From Pirellulales bacterium (GTDB lineage: Bacteria; Planctomycetota; Planctomycetia; Pirellulales; Thermoguttaceae), in NCBI GenBank assembly GCA_016935315.1, contig JAFGRD010000081.1:62001-126000 (forward strand): a stretch of 64,000 bases of DNA, in the 5' to 3' direction. This document shows, in pieces, positions 24,221 to 32,212 of this stretch. Numbering within the stretch: the stretch's first letter is position 1; each line of letters begins with the position of its first letter. The translations under genes were made by a program, and so were the position numbers. The notes below the pieces were generated by a model that saw only the letters and a program-made list of their open reading frames with translations, was not told the origin of the DNA and made no database searches.

Positions 24221-25609
24221 CTAGAGAACGCGCATCGCCGCCGGGCCGGCCCTGGTGACGAAGAACGAGGACGACTCGGCGTGTCGCGGGAACCGCTTGC
24301 GATAGGTTTCGGCCCAGGCTGCGAGGAACGCCTCGGCCCTCGCGGTCTCGACCATGGCCCAAACGCTGCCGCCGAAACCGGCGCCGAACGCCGACGCCGC
24401 AACCGCCCCGCGCTCTCGGGCCGCCACGGCCAGGTAGCTCGTCTCGGGCACCTGGTTTCCCAGAAGATCTTCCGCGGCCCGCTGCGAGCGGTCGACCAGC
24501 CGCCCGAACTCGCCCAGGTGACCGTGCGCCAGCGCGTCGCCGGCGGCGGGAATGATCTCCGTGTTCTCGGCGATGAAATGCTCCAGACGGGCCGACAGCG
24601 CGGCCGATGGCAACGCTGAATGCTGGGCGGCTGCAAGGACCGCCCGCAAGCGTGCGGCCGCATCCGGCGAACCGGCCAGCGCCGCCGCAAGATGCGGCTC
24701 GTCGCGTCCGGCTTCGCGCTGCCAGACGGCCGCGACCGCGGCTGCCAGTTGCGAGGCCGTGTTGTATCGGTCCCGGGCCGCTCCCGTCTTTTCCGCTACC
24801 ACGCCACTGACGCCGACGGCAAACGTCTGGCCGGCCGGCAGCGAGATGGACCGCTCGTGGGTCACCGGACAATAGGAGAACTGCTCGATCCGGCCGGGCC
24901 TGGCGAAGAGGATTGCCGTATGGTCTTCGCTGCCGCCGAGGGTCCCCACGCCGCGATCGCCTGCCAGGGTCTTGAAGCTCCGGCCGTTTTCCACCGTCGC
25001 CAGGTAGCCCGCCAGATCGAAGCCGCCGTGGATGATGCTCTCGCGATATTCCGGCCGATTCGGCAAGGTATTGACGGCCGAGAGGACGGCAAAGAAACCC
25101 ACGATCATCGCGCTGGAACTGCTCATACCGGCCGCGCAGGGCAAGTCGCTGGCCAACGCGATCTCGGCCCCGCGACGCGCGCCGGGAAAATTCCGGGCCA
25201 CGCGGCGTGCGACGGTCATGGGGTAGTTTGACCAGTGCCCGGACCGCGGAGTCATGTCCGGATCAAGGCCGAAACGAATCGCCTCCTTGCGGCACACGTC
25301 GGTCACCACGACTTGCCGGTCGGAACACGCCCGCGCCACCAGGCAGAATCCTCGTTCGGCCGCTACGACCATGCTGCTGCCGCCGGCGTAGTCGGTGTGC
25401 TTACCCAAGACTTCGATTCGGCCGGGCACGTAGTGCGCTTGCAGCGGCGAGGCGTCGTTTCCTCCGGCGCCGGGCGACAAGGCCGTTGCCGCCTCGGCAA
25501 ACATCACCGCCTTTCGCCGGGCCTCCTTCGGGCTAAGTCCGCGGTCGGTCAGCCGCCGGGCCGTCGCCTCGCGGTCGGTCAACGACGTCGGATCTTCGGA
25601 ATCGGTCAT
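24221..25609 (-). CDS. galactokinase-like GHMP kinase
   Basis: ATP-dependent sugar-1-kinase of the GHMP family, 462 residues, longer than GalK (about 385) because of an N-terminal 65-residue helical extension (ARRLTDRGLSPKEARRKAVM). The signature reads PGRIEVLGKHTDYAGG, where canonical GalK has GR.N.IGEHTDYN.G; the Lys for Glu and the Asn loss are notable. The ATP loop DLPCAAGMSSSSAM and the GAGFGGSVWAMVE C-terminal motif are intact. Its ATG at 25609 overlaps the TGA of the upstream nucleotidyltransferase (ATGA), so the two are translationally coupled. The pair suggests sugar to sugar-1-phosphate to NDP-sugar or the reverse salvage route. The sugar specificity is not certain to be galactose. 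Confidence 0.85.
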   Translation of the reverse strand: MTDSEDPTSLTDREATARRLTDRGLSPKEARRKAVMFAEAATALSPGAGGNDASPLQAHYVPGRIEVLGKHTDYAGGSSMVVAAERGFCLVARACSDRQVVVTDVCRKEAIRFGLDPDMTPRSGHWSNYPMTVARRVARNFPGARRGAEIALASDLPCAAGMSSSSAMIVGFFAVLSAVNTLPNRPEYRESIIHGGFDLAGYLATVENGRSFKTLAGDRGVGTLGGSEDHTAILFARPGRIEQFSYCPVTHERSISLPAGQTFAVGVSGVVAEKTGAARDRYNTASQLAAAVAAVWQREAGRDEPHLAAALAGSPDAAARLRAVLAAAQHSALPSAALSARLEHFIAENTEIIPAAGDALAHGHLGEFGRLVDRSQRAAEDLLGNQVPETSYLAVAARERGAVAASAFGAGFGGSVWAMVETARAEAFLAAWAETYRKRFPRHAESSSFFVTRAGPAAMRVL

Positions 25610-26430
25610 AGTTCGACTCGCGTTCCCACCAGCTTCGCGGCGACCGGAGCCACGTCCTGGCGGCTGGATAGGTCGAGGACGGCCTCCCGAGCTTGAACGA
25701 CCGCGAACGGCTCGCCCAGGACGTCGATCGCGTGCCGTACCGCGCAAGGGATCTCCCATTCGCCCCGCGGCGACGGTTCGATGGCCCGGCAGGCGTCAAA
25801 GATCACCGGCCGGAACCGCCAGCAGTTCATGCTCACCCAGAGCGGCCGGGGCAAGCCGGCCAACGTCTCCTCGTCGGGCTTTTCCAAAATGCGGCGCAGC
25901 CGGCCGCGGCCGTCGATCTGACCGACGGCGAACCGCCGCAGCCGCTGTTCGGACACGTTGCCGCCGGAGAGCATGCTCTGCTGGTCGAACAGGGCGACCG
26001 CGGAGCCGGCTTGGCGACGCATGGTCCGCAGCACGCCCGCCGGGTAGTAGTTGTCGGAGTTGATTACCAGGACCGGATCGCCGTCGGCAAACGACTCGGC
26101 GGCCAGCAAGGCATCGGCCGTGCCCCGGGGCTCCGGTTGGACGGCAAACCCGATCGACAGCCGCTGTGTCTGGATCTGCCGGCCGTAGTAGTCGCGCAAG
26201 GTCTCGTGTTCGGGCCCCACGATCAGGCACACCCGGCGATAGCCGGCGTCGGCCGCCGCGGAAAGCACGTAATCAAGAAACGGCCGATCGATGGGGATCA
26301 TGGCCTTGGTTCCGGTCTCGGCGACCGCCGCCTGCCGATCGTCGAGCGACGCGGACTCATCAGCCCGCCGCATCCGCGTTCCCAGCCCGCGTGCCAGAAC
26401 GACCACTTTGTCCGTCGAGGTTGCTGTCAT
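25606..26430 (-). CDS. sugar-phosphate nucleotidyltransferase (NTP_transferase family)
   Basis: 274-residue nucleotidyltransferase of the GlmU/RmlA-like fold, which makes NDP-sugars from sugar-1-phosphates. The N-terminal loop VVVLARGLGTRMRR matches the GxGTRM signature; KAMIPIDRPFLDYVL gives the KP-like motif (K, I/P); LVINSDNYYPAG contains the metal-binding Asp; RILEKPDEE the later E-K-P. No left-handed beta-helix domain is present, so it lacks an acyltransferase half. The first gene of the run: a TATAAG at 26466-26471 on the minus strand with TTGCTC/TTTTGC about 15-17 nt upstream may be its promoter. It is coupled to the GHMP kinase by a 4-nt ATGA overlap. The nucleotide and the sugar are unknown. 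Confidence 0.85.
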   Translation of the reverse strand: MTATSTDKVVVLARGLGTRMRRADESASLDDRQAAVAETGTKAMIPIDRPFLDYVLSAAADAGYRRVCLIVGPEHETLRDYYGRQIQTQRLSIGFAVQPEPRGTADALLAAESFADGDPVLVINSDNYYPAGVLRTMRRQAGSAVALFDQQSMLSGGNVSEQRLRRFAVGQIDGRGRLRRILEKPDEETLAGLPRPLWVSMNCWRFRPVIFDACRAIEPSPRGEWEIPCAVRHAIDVLGEPFAVVQAREAVLDLSSRQDVAPVAAKLVGTRVEL

Positions 26431-26666
26431 GGCGTCGTCAAGAACCGGACCTCGGCAAATGTCCCCTTATATCACGATTTGCCGGCGAGCAAAACTCCCC
26501 CGCGGCCCGAGTGGTTGCCCGGGGCCGTGCGCCGTGCGACAATCCGGTAAGTGTCGCCCCGTTGGATCGTGTCGGGCGGTGTCCCGGTTTTCGCGCAGCG
26601 ATCATGGGGCCGTCCCGGCACACCCGAAACCGCGTATCCCACCGCCCTTGATGAGGAGTGTCTGCC

Positions 26667-27854
26667 ATGCGACGCCCCTGGTTCCCGCCGACACTGATAC
26701 TGCTGCTGGCCCTTCTGTCTTGCCGCGCGCGAGCCGAAACGGTGGTGAAGGTCGCCGACGACGCGTCGCTGCGAGCGGCCCTTCGCGACGCCGGGCCCGG
26801 AACGCACATCCAGATTGCCCCGGGTCGCTACTCCCCCGGTGTTTGGATCTCGAACCTCCGCGGCACCGAGGAGAACCCGATTCTGATCGGCGGCACTGAA
26901 GCCGGGCCGCCGCCGCTGTTCGAGGGCGGTAGCGAAGGCTGGCACCTGAGCGATTGTGCCTTCGTCACGCTGCAACGTATGATCGTCAGCGGCGCCAGCG
27001 GCAACGGGGTCAACGTCGACGACGGCGGCAGCTACGAGACGCCCTCGCACCACATCGTGCTGCAGTGGATTCGTGTCAGCGACACGGGGCCGCAGGGGAA
27101 CCACGATGCCGTGAAACTGTCGGGCGTCGATGATTTCGTAGTCCGGCACTGCTCGTTCGACGGTTGGGGCGGACAGGCGCCCGACATGGTCGGCTGCCAT
27201 CGCGGCCTGATCGACCGCTGCATGTTCCGCGGCAAGGAGGGGTTCTCGCAACATACCGGCCCCCAGACCAAGGGCGGTTCGAGCCAGATCACCGTCCGCC
27301 GCTGTCTGTTCCTCGACGCGGCCCAGCGCGGCGTGCAGATGGGCGGCTCGACCGGCCTGGCCTACTTCCGCCCCAAGGGCGCTCTGCACGAAGCCAAGGA
27401 CATCACGGTCGAGGGTTGCGTCTTTGTGGGCTGCCAGGCGCCGCTGGCCTTCGTCGGCGTCGACGGCGCCGTCGTCCGCTACAACACGTTCTACCGGCCG
27501 AACAAGTGGATCATGCGGATTTTGCAGGAGACCACCGAGGAGGGCTTTGTGCCGTGCCGCAACGGGCGCTTCGAACACAATATCGTGGTGTTTCGCCGTG
27601 GGGACGTCGGCGTGTTTGTAAACATCGGACCGCACACCCGGCCCGAGACGTTTGTCTTCTCCGACAACCTCTGGTATTGCGAAGACCGCCCCGAGGCGAG
27701 CAAGCCCGAGCTGCCCGCCGCGGAAAGCAACGGTCTGTACGGCGTCGATCCGCAGTTCAGCAATCCCCGGGGCAACATCTTCAAGCCGCAGGCCGCCTCG
27801 GCGGTCGGTCTGGGAGCCTATGCCTGGAAACCCCCGGCCGAGGAAGATCGGTAA
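26667..27854 (+). CDS. secreted right-handed parallel beta-helix protein
   Basis: 395 residues from the ATG at 26667, with GAGGAG at 26653-26658 eight nt upstream. Signal peptide about 1-24 (PTLILLLALLSCRARA; a Cys near the cleavage site is not in a clear lipobox). The rest shows the pattern of pectate-lyase-like beta-helices: repeated short strands ending in turn residues, e.g. LSDCAFVTLQRMIVSG, VDDFVVRHCSFDGWGG, SSQITVRRCLFLDAAQRG and AKDITVEGCVFVGCQ, and a C-terminal VGLGAYAW typical of chondroitinase/pectin-lyase-like proteins. Probable role: binding or cleavage of acidic polysaccharides outside the cell; no specific catalytic triad was identified. The stop is 4 nt from the convergent kinase stop. 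Confidence 0.8.
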   Translation: MRRPWFPPTLILLLALLSCRARAETVVKVADDASLRAALRDAGPGTHIQIAPGRYSPGVWISNLRGTEENPILIGGTEAGPPPLFEGGSEGWHLSDCAFVTLQRMIVSGASGNGVNVDDGGSYETPSHHIVLQWIRVSDTGPQGNHDAVKLSGVDDFVVRHCSFDGWGGQAPDMVGCHRGLIDRCMFRGKEGFSQHTGPQTKGGSSQITVRRCLFLDAAQRGVQMGGSTGLAYFRPKGALHEAKDITVEGCVFVGCQAPLAFVGVDGAVVRYNTFYRPNKWIMRILQETTEEGFVPCRNGRFEHNIVVFRRGDVGVFVNIGPHTRPETFVFSDNLWYCEDRPEASKPELPAAESNGLYGVDPQFSNPRGNIFKPQAASAVGLGAYAWKPPAEEDR

Positions 27855-27858
27855 GCCG

Positions 27859-29166
27859 TCAGCCCGCAAGCGATTTGCGCGGCTTTCGCTTGCTGCTGCC
27901 GGCCGAGGATCCTCTGCCCCAATGCGGTCGCCGGGCCAACGACTTGACGGCCGGCTTCTCGACCTCGGGCCCCAGCGTCACGAAGAAGGTCGTGCCCCGG
28001 CCGGGCTCCGATTCGAGCCAGATCCGCCCGCCGTGCGCCTGGACGATCTTGCGGACGATCGTCAGCCCGGCCCCGGAGCCCTCATACTCCCGGCGGCTGT
28101 GCAGCCGGCGGAAGATCGTGAAGATCTCCTCGTGATACTTCCGCTCGATCCCGATGCCGTTGTCGCGGATGTAGAGCGTTGCCGGGCTGGTGGGCAGCGA
28201 GCCGATTTCCACCCGCGGCCGGGCGTCCTGGTTAAACTTCAGGCCGTTGGCGATGAGGTTGCCCAGTGCCGTGCCGATCAGCGTCGCGTCGCCGGTCACC
28301 GTGGGAAGGCGCCCCGCCACGCGGACCGAGGCGTTTCGCCGGTCGATGGCCGGGCGAAGCGTTTCGAGCACCTCGGCCACCACCTCGTCGAGTCGGATGT
28401 CCATTTGCGCCGGGTGCGCGCCTCCCACCCGGCAGTACGTGAGCAAATCCGCGATCAATGTTTCCAGGCGGTCGCACAACTTGACCAGCATCTTCAGGCG
28501 ACGCTGGCCCTCGGCGTCGAATCCGTCCGCGTAATCCTCCAGCAGCAGACCGCAGTAGGCGGCGATTCCGTGCAACGGCTCTTTCAGATCGTGGGATGCG
28601 ATGTACGTGAAGTCATCCAGCTCGCGGTTGATGCGATCCAGCTCTTCCGCTCGCGCCTTCAACTCGGCGGCCTGCTGTTGGATGCGGGCGTGTGCTGCCT
28701 CCAGTTCCCCGGCGCGGCGCAGCAGTTGCACCTCGGCGCGCTTCCGCTCGATGGCGTGCCGGATGGTGCGCGCCAACACGCGTTCGTCGAGATGATCCTT
28801 GGCCAGGTAGTCTTGGGCGCCGCTCTGGATGACCGACAGCGCGATCCCGTCGTCGTCCAGTCCGGTCATCACGATGATCGGCACGTCCTCGGCGGCGGTC
28901 TTGACCCTGGTCAGGGTCTCCAGGCCGTCGGAGTCGGGCAGTTGCAGGTCGAGCAGCACAACGTCGAAGTCCGCGCGGGCCAACCGGTCCAGCGCGGAGG
29001 CCAGGCGGTCGGCGCGAGTGACCTCGAACAACCCGTGCCGGACCTCCATCGCCCCGCGCGCCTGGCGCAACAAGAACTGCACAACGCGGGCGTCGGTAGG
29101 ACAGTCCTCGATCAACAGGACCCTCACCCGCTCGACCTCAGGATGATGCGTCTGCTCGTGCATCAT
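27859..29166 (-). CDS. receiver-histidine kinase (REC-HisKA-HATPase)
   Basis: 435-residue soluble signalling protein from the ATG at 29166 (a second ATG follows immediately). The N-terminal receiver domain at about 12-135 has VRVLLIEDCPTDARV, the phosphoacceptor in VVLLDLQLPDSDG and the Lys in YLAKDHL. A coiled coil of about 50 residues follows (ERKRAEVQLLRRAGELEAAH), then the HisKA phosphohistidine IASHDLKEPLHG, and the HATPase boxes GNLIANGLKFNQ, IRDNGIGI, GSGAGLTIVRKIVQAHGG and GTTFFVTLGP. No membrane segment or PAS domain, so the receiver is the only visible input: a phosphorelay node rather than a sensor. The C-terminus is basic (KRKPRKSLAG). A minus-strand promoter is seen at 29251-29278. 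Confidence 0.92.
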   Translation of the reverse strand: MMHEQTHHPEVERVRVLLIEDCPTDARVVQFLLRQARGAMEVRHGLFEVTRADRLASALDRLARADFDVVLLDLQLPDSDGLETLTRVKTAAEDVPIIVMTGLDDDGIALSVIQSGAQDYLAKDHLDERVLARTIRHAIERKRAEVQLLRRAGELEAAHARIQQQAAELKARAEELDRINRELDDFTYIASHDLKEPLHGIAAYCGLLLEDYADGFDAEGQRRLKMLVKLCDRLETLIADLLTYCRVGGAHPAQMDIRLDEVVAEVLETLRPAIDRRNASVRVAGRLPTVTGDATLIGTALGNLIANGLKFNQDARPRVEIGSLPTSPATLYIRDNGIGIERKYHEEIFTIFRRLHSRREYEGSGAGLTIVRKIVQAHGGRIWLESEPGRGTTFFVTLGPEVEKPAVKSLARRPHWGRGSSAGSSKRKPRKSLAG

Positions 29167-29250
29167 GTTGCCCAACCTGCTCTTCTGCGAGTGCTTGATT
29201 GCAGGTGGCCCGTGTTGACGAAAGAAGACACACGGCGCCGCCTCTCTGCA

Positions 29251-29278
29251 ACCATAGGTCACATTTGGGGGGTGTCAA
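29251..29278 (-). promoter_or_regulatory. promoter of the receiver-kinase gene
   Basis: On the minus strand TTGACA (29273-29278, perfect consensus) and TATGGT (29251-29256), 16-nt spacer, about 85 nt upstream of the start. Confidence 0.5.
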
Positions 29279-29401
29279 ACGAAGAGGTAATGCATTCGGG
29301 ATGTGCGGGTATGCCGGCCCTCCGACCGGCCGTGAGGCACCTTGCTACCCAGAGAGCGGGGACCAAGGCCCTTTTCTGGTGTGCAACGGTGGCGGATCGG
29401 C

Positions 29402-29474
29402 GTAGCGCCTCAGCCGAAGGGCGGCTGCCGAGGCTTCGCCTGACGCTACCCCCTGCCCGGCAGACAGGCGGGGC
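29402..29474. repeat. REP-like palindromic element at the uxaA-like stop
   Basis: GTAGCG at 29402-29407 pairs with CGCTAC at 29444-29449 around an imperfect inner stem (CAGCCGAAGG / CTTCGCCTGA type). A second small palindrome, CTGCCCGGCAG, lies at 29453-29463. The stop codon of the UxaA-family gene (29446-29448, minus) lies within the first element and its last codons in the second. This could be a REP element or a terminator; no run of T was seen. Confidence 0.5.
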
Positions 29475-30639
29475 CGAGGGGCGCGAACGATTTGTACGTC
29501 AGGATGAACTCCTGGTGCCCCAGCCGCTCGGAAAGCGTCGGCGCGCCGGCGGCGGTCCTGACGATCCGGTCGAAAACCTCGCGGCCCACTTCGTCCAGCG
29601 TGGCGTCGCCGCCCAGAATGCGGCCGGCGTCGATGTCCATGTCGTCGGCCATGTTCCGATAGGTTTCGGGGTTGGCACAGATCTTGATCACCGGCGAGAT
29701 GGCCGAGCCGACCACCGAGCCGCGCCCCGTAGTGAACAGCAGCAGGTGGCACCCGCAGGCGATCAGCTCCACGATCTCCGCGTTATCGCAGATATTGGGG
29801 AATCCGAAGCGGACTTCGCCGTCGGGCACGACGTCGAGCAGAAACAGCCCGCCACGGGGAGGCGTATCGCCGGGCTTGATCAGTCCGGAAATCGTGGAGC
29901 TGCCGCTCTTGCTGTATGCCCCCAACGATTTTTCCTCGATCGTAGTCAAACCCCCGTCCGCGTTTCCCGGCGCGAAGCTGCTGTGTCCGAGGGTCTCGTA
30001 GTAGCGGGCCGCCTTTTCCACCGAAGCGACGATCTCGCGCCCCAGCGGCTCGGTCGCCGCCCGTCCGGCCATCAGGTGCTCGCAACCGATCAACTCGCCG
30101 GTCTCCTCGAAAACGGCGGTGCCCCCTTGCTCCATCAGCAAGTCAAAAGCACGGCCGGCCGCCGGGTTGGCCGTCAGACCGCTGGTGGCGTCGGAACCGC
30201 CGCAGATCGTGCCCACCACCAGTTCGCGGATCGCCATTTCGGCGCGCGGCGTCTCCTCCAGCCGTTTCAGCGCCTTCTCGATCCAATCGCAACCCGCCTC
30301 GATCGTCTTGACCGTGCCTCCCGCTTGCTGAATGACCAGCGTCTCGACAGGCCGTCCGGAAGCGGCGATCGCCTCGGCCAACCGCGCTCGATCGAAACTC
30401 TCGCATCCCAGCGACACCAGCAACACGGCCCCGACGTTCGGGTGCGTACAGACCTGCTCCATCACGCGGGCAGCGTAGGCGTTCGGAAAGCAGCCCGGAA
30501 ACCCGATGAGATGAACGCCCCGCTGGCGAAAGGGGAGTGCGATTTCCCGGGCAACGTGGTGAGCACACTCGACCAGGTAGGCGACCGCAACCACGTTTCG
30601 GACGCCCTTGCTGCCGTTGTCCCTCAAGTATCCTTGCAT
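29446..30639 (-). CDS. UxaA-family hydratase (altronate/galactarate dehydratase-like)
   Basis: 397-residue protein of the UxaA/GarD C-terminal family, which dehydrates sugar acids such as altronate or galactarate, or forms the large part of related sulfolactate lyases. The start MQGYLRDNGSKGVRNVVAV is the usual GY.R.DGR.GVRN opening; then FPGCFPNAYAARVMEQVCTHPNVG, LLVSLGCESF (conserved Cys), TIEAGCDWI, VGTICGGSDATSGLTANPA, SGLIKPGDTPPRGGLFLLD and FTTGRGSVVGSAISPVIKICANP. The separate SAF N-terminal domain (UxaA-N) is not encoded here, so it should work with a small partner from elsewhere. The last codons fall in a palindromic repeat. It diverges from the sialidase-like gene, sharing a compact promoter region. 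Confidence 0.87.
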   Translation of the reverse strand: MQGYLRDNGSKGVRNVVAVAYLVECAHHVAREIALPFRQRGVHLIGFPGCFPNAYAARVMEQVCTHPNVGAVLLVSLGCESFDRARLAEAIAASGRPVETLVIQQAGGTVKTIEAGCDWIEKALKRLEETPRAEMAIRELVVGTICGGSDATSGLTANPAAGRAFDLLMEQGGTAVFEETGELIGCEHLMAGRAATEPLGREIVASVEKAARYYETLGHSSFAPGNADGGLTTIEEKSLGAYSKSGSSTISGLIKPGDTPPRGGLFLLDVVPDGEVRFGFPNICDNAEIVELIACGCHLLLFTTGRGSVVGSAISPVIKICANPETYRNMADDMDIDAGRILGGDATLDEVGREVFDRIVRTAAGAPTLSERLGHQEFILTYKSFAPLGPACLPGRG

Positions 30640-30682
30640 GGGTTTCTCGCTGGAGGACGCGCATCTTCGGAACGCAGGCCCG

Positions 30683-30712
30683 ATTCTACATCGTAACGGA
30701 CGGCGCCGGCAA
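30683..30712 (-). promoter_or_regulatory. promoter of the UxaA-family gene
   Basis: Minus strand: TTGCCG (30707-30712) and TAGAAT (30683-30688), 18-nt spacer, about 45 nt before the ATG. Its -35 element is only 4 nt from that of the divergent plus-strand promoter. Confidence 0.45.
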
Positions 30713-30716
30713 CCAC

Positions 30717-30745
30717 TTGCAGCGCACGTCGATTCCGGCTACAAT
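30717..30745 (+). promoter_or_regulatory. promoter of the sialidase-like gene
   Basis: TTGCAG (30717-30722) and TACAAT (30740-30745), 17-nt spacer. It leaves a leader of about 160 nt that includes a tandem duplication at 30824-30867. Confidence 0.45.
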
Positions 30746-30823
30746 CGACCAGGCGTCACGTGGGAGCGGGCGGGTGGCAATGGACGGGACCGTCCGCTGC
30801 ACGAGACCTCAGACGATCGCCAG

Positions 30824-30867
30824 GCCCGCCGTCCGTCTCCTGCAAGCCCGCCGTCCGTCTCCTGCAA
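30824..30867 (+). repeat. perfect 22-bp tandem duplication in 5' leader
   Basis: GCCCGCCGTCCGTCTCCTGC plus AA occurs at 30824-30845 and again immediately at 30846-30867, about 45 nt before the start of the sialidase-like gene. Function unknown. Confidence 0.85.
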
Positions 30868-30910
30868 GATCGGACCAACCTCAGAATCAGTCGCACCGAG
30901 GAGCCCGCCC

Positions 30911-32125
30911 ATGATTCGCATTCTTCTTGGCGTGGCCGTCACGACGCTGGCGGCACTCGCGGCGACGCCGGCGATGGCCGAGGAGGTTCCCGGCGTCGTG
31001 GTTGCCCATACCCCCGCATCCTCACGGATCTACTTCGGCTCGGCGGGAATCGTCAGCCTGCGCCGGGGCGTCTATCTGACCAAGTGCGATGAGTTCGGAC
31101 CCGGCTCGACCGAGCACCGCCGGGCCGTCACGCGCGTGTTCCGCTCCGACGACCGCGGCGCGACCTGGCGCCCCGTCGCGCGCATCGACGGCCTCTTCTG
31201 GGCCGGCATCTTCAAGCATGGCGACGCCGTGTATCTGCTGGGCACCGAGAAACACCACGGGCGGATCGTCGTCATGCGCAGCGATGACGAAGGCCGCACG
31301 TGGACGGAGCCGACCGACGAGAATCACGGCCTGCTGACCACCGAAGGCGAGTATCACACCGCGCCGATGCCGATCATCTCCCATGACGGCCGTCTCTGGC
31401 GGGCCGTCGAAGACGCCATGGGCGGGACGCGCTGGGGTGAACGCTATCGGGCGAGAATGCTCAGCGCCGCGCTGGAGGCCGATCTGTTGAAGCAGCAGAG
31501 CTGGACGCTCAGCAGCCCGCTGGCCCGCGACCCCCAGTGGCTCGGCGGCACCTTCGGCGGCTGGTTGGAGGGCAACGCCGTAGCAACGCCCGACGGCCAA
31601 ATCGTGGACGTCCTCCGCGTTGCCTGCCCCACCGGCGGCAAGGCGGCCGTCGTACACCTCAGCCCAGACGGCCGGACCGCTTCCTTCGACCCCGAGCGCG
31701 ACTTCATCGACCTTCCCGGCGGGGCCAAGAAGTTTCTGATTCGCTACGACGCGCAAGCGAAGGCCTACTGGGCGCTGGCCAATCCCGTCATGCCGCGCCA
31801 TGCCGGCCAGGCCGCCGCCGCGTCGATCCGCAACACGCTGGCCCTGCTGCGGTCGGACGACCTGCGTACCTGGCAAATCCGCTGCATCCTCCTCTATCAC
31901 CCCGACATCCGCAAACACGGATTTCAGTACCCCGACTGGCTCTTCGAGGGCGACGATATGATCGCGGCGGTCCGAACCGCCTACGACGACGGTCACGGCG
32001 GCGCCCACAACGCCCACGACGCCAACTACCTGACCTTCCACCGCTTCGCCGATTTCCGCGCGCTGACCATGGACGATTCCGTCGTCGACCCCGCCGAGTT
32101 GCGCGCCGCGCCGGTCGGGCGCTGA
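30911..32125 (+). CDS. secreted BNR/sialidase-like protein
   Basis: 404 residues from the ATG at 30911, with GAGGAG eight nt upstream. Signal peptide 1-23 (MIRILLGVAVTTLAALAATPAMA). The body fits a six-bladed BNR propeller: Asp-box motifs in RVFRSDDRGATWRPV and VVMRSDDEGRTWTEP, a weaker LLRSDDLRTWQIR, and HTAPMPIISHDGRLWRAVE, PDWLFEGDDMIAAVRTAYDD near the end. Likely exo-acting sialidase or a related glycoside hydrolase of the outer surface or periplasm; a full set of catalytic Arg/Tyr/Glu residues was not assigned, so the substrate is open. Divergent from the UxaA-family gene. The stop lies inside a 16-bp direct repeat. Confidence 0.83.
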   Translation: MIRILLGVAVTTLAALAATPAMAEEVPGVVVAHTPASSRIYFGSAGIVSLRRGVYLTKCDEFGPGSTEHRRAVTRVFRSDDRGATWRPVARIDGLFWAGIFKHGDAVYLLGTEKHHGRIVVMRSDDEGRTWTEPTDENHGLLTTEGEYHTAPMPIISHDGRLWRAVEDAMGGTRWGERYRARMLSAALEADLLKQQSWTLSSPLARDPQWLGGTFGGWLEGNAVATPDGQIVDVLRVACPTGGKAAVVHLSPDGRTASFDPERDFIDLPGGAKKFLIRYDAQAKAYWALANPVMPRHAGQAAAASIRNTLALLRSDDLRTWQIRCILLYHPDIRKHGFQYPDWLFEGDDMIAAVRTAYDDGHGGAHNAHDANYLTFHRFADFRALTMDDSVVDPAELRAAPVGR

Positions 32126-32148
32126 GTGAACCGGGCGCTGCGTGAACC
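32117..32148 (+). repeat. 16-bp direct repeat spanning a stop codon
   Basis: GGGCGCTGAGTGAACC (32117-32132) is followed immediately by GGGCGCTGCGTGAACC (32133-32148), one mismatch. The first copy contains the TGA stop of the sialidase-like gene. Confidence 0.8.
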
Positions 32149-32212
32149 AGGGGCTGCATGCCGGAAGGCTGTCGCCGTCTGAGAGAACGCTCCCACCCGG
32201 AAACGCCCGCGC

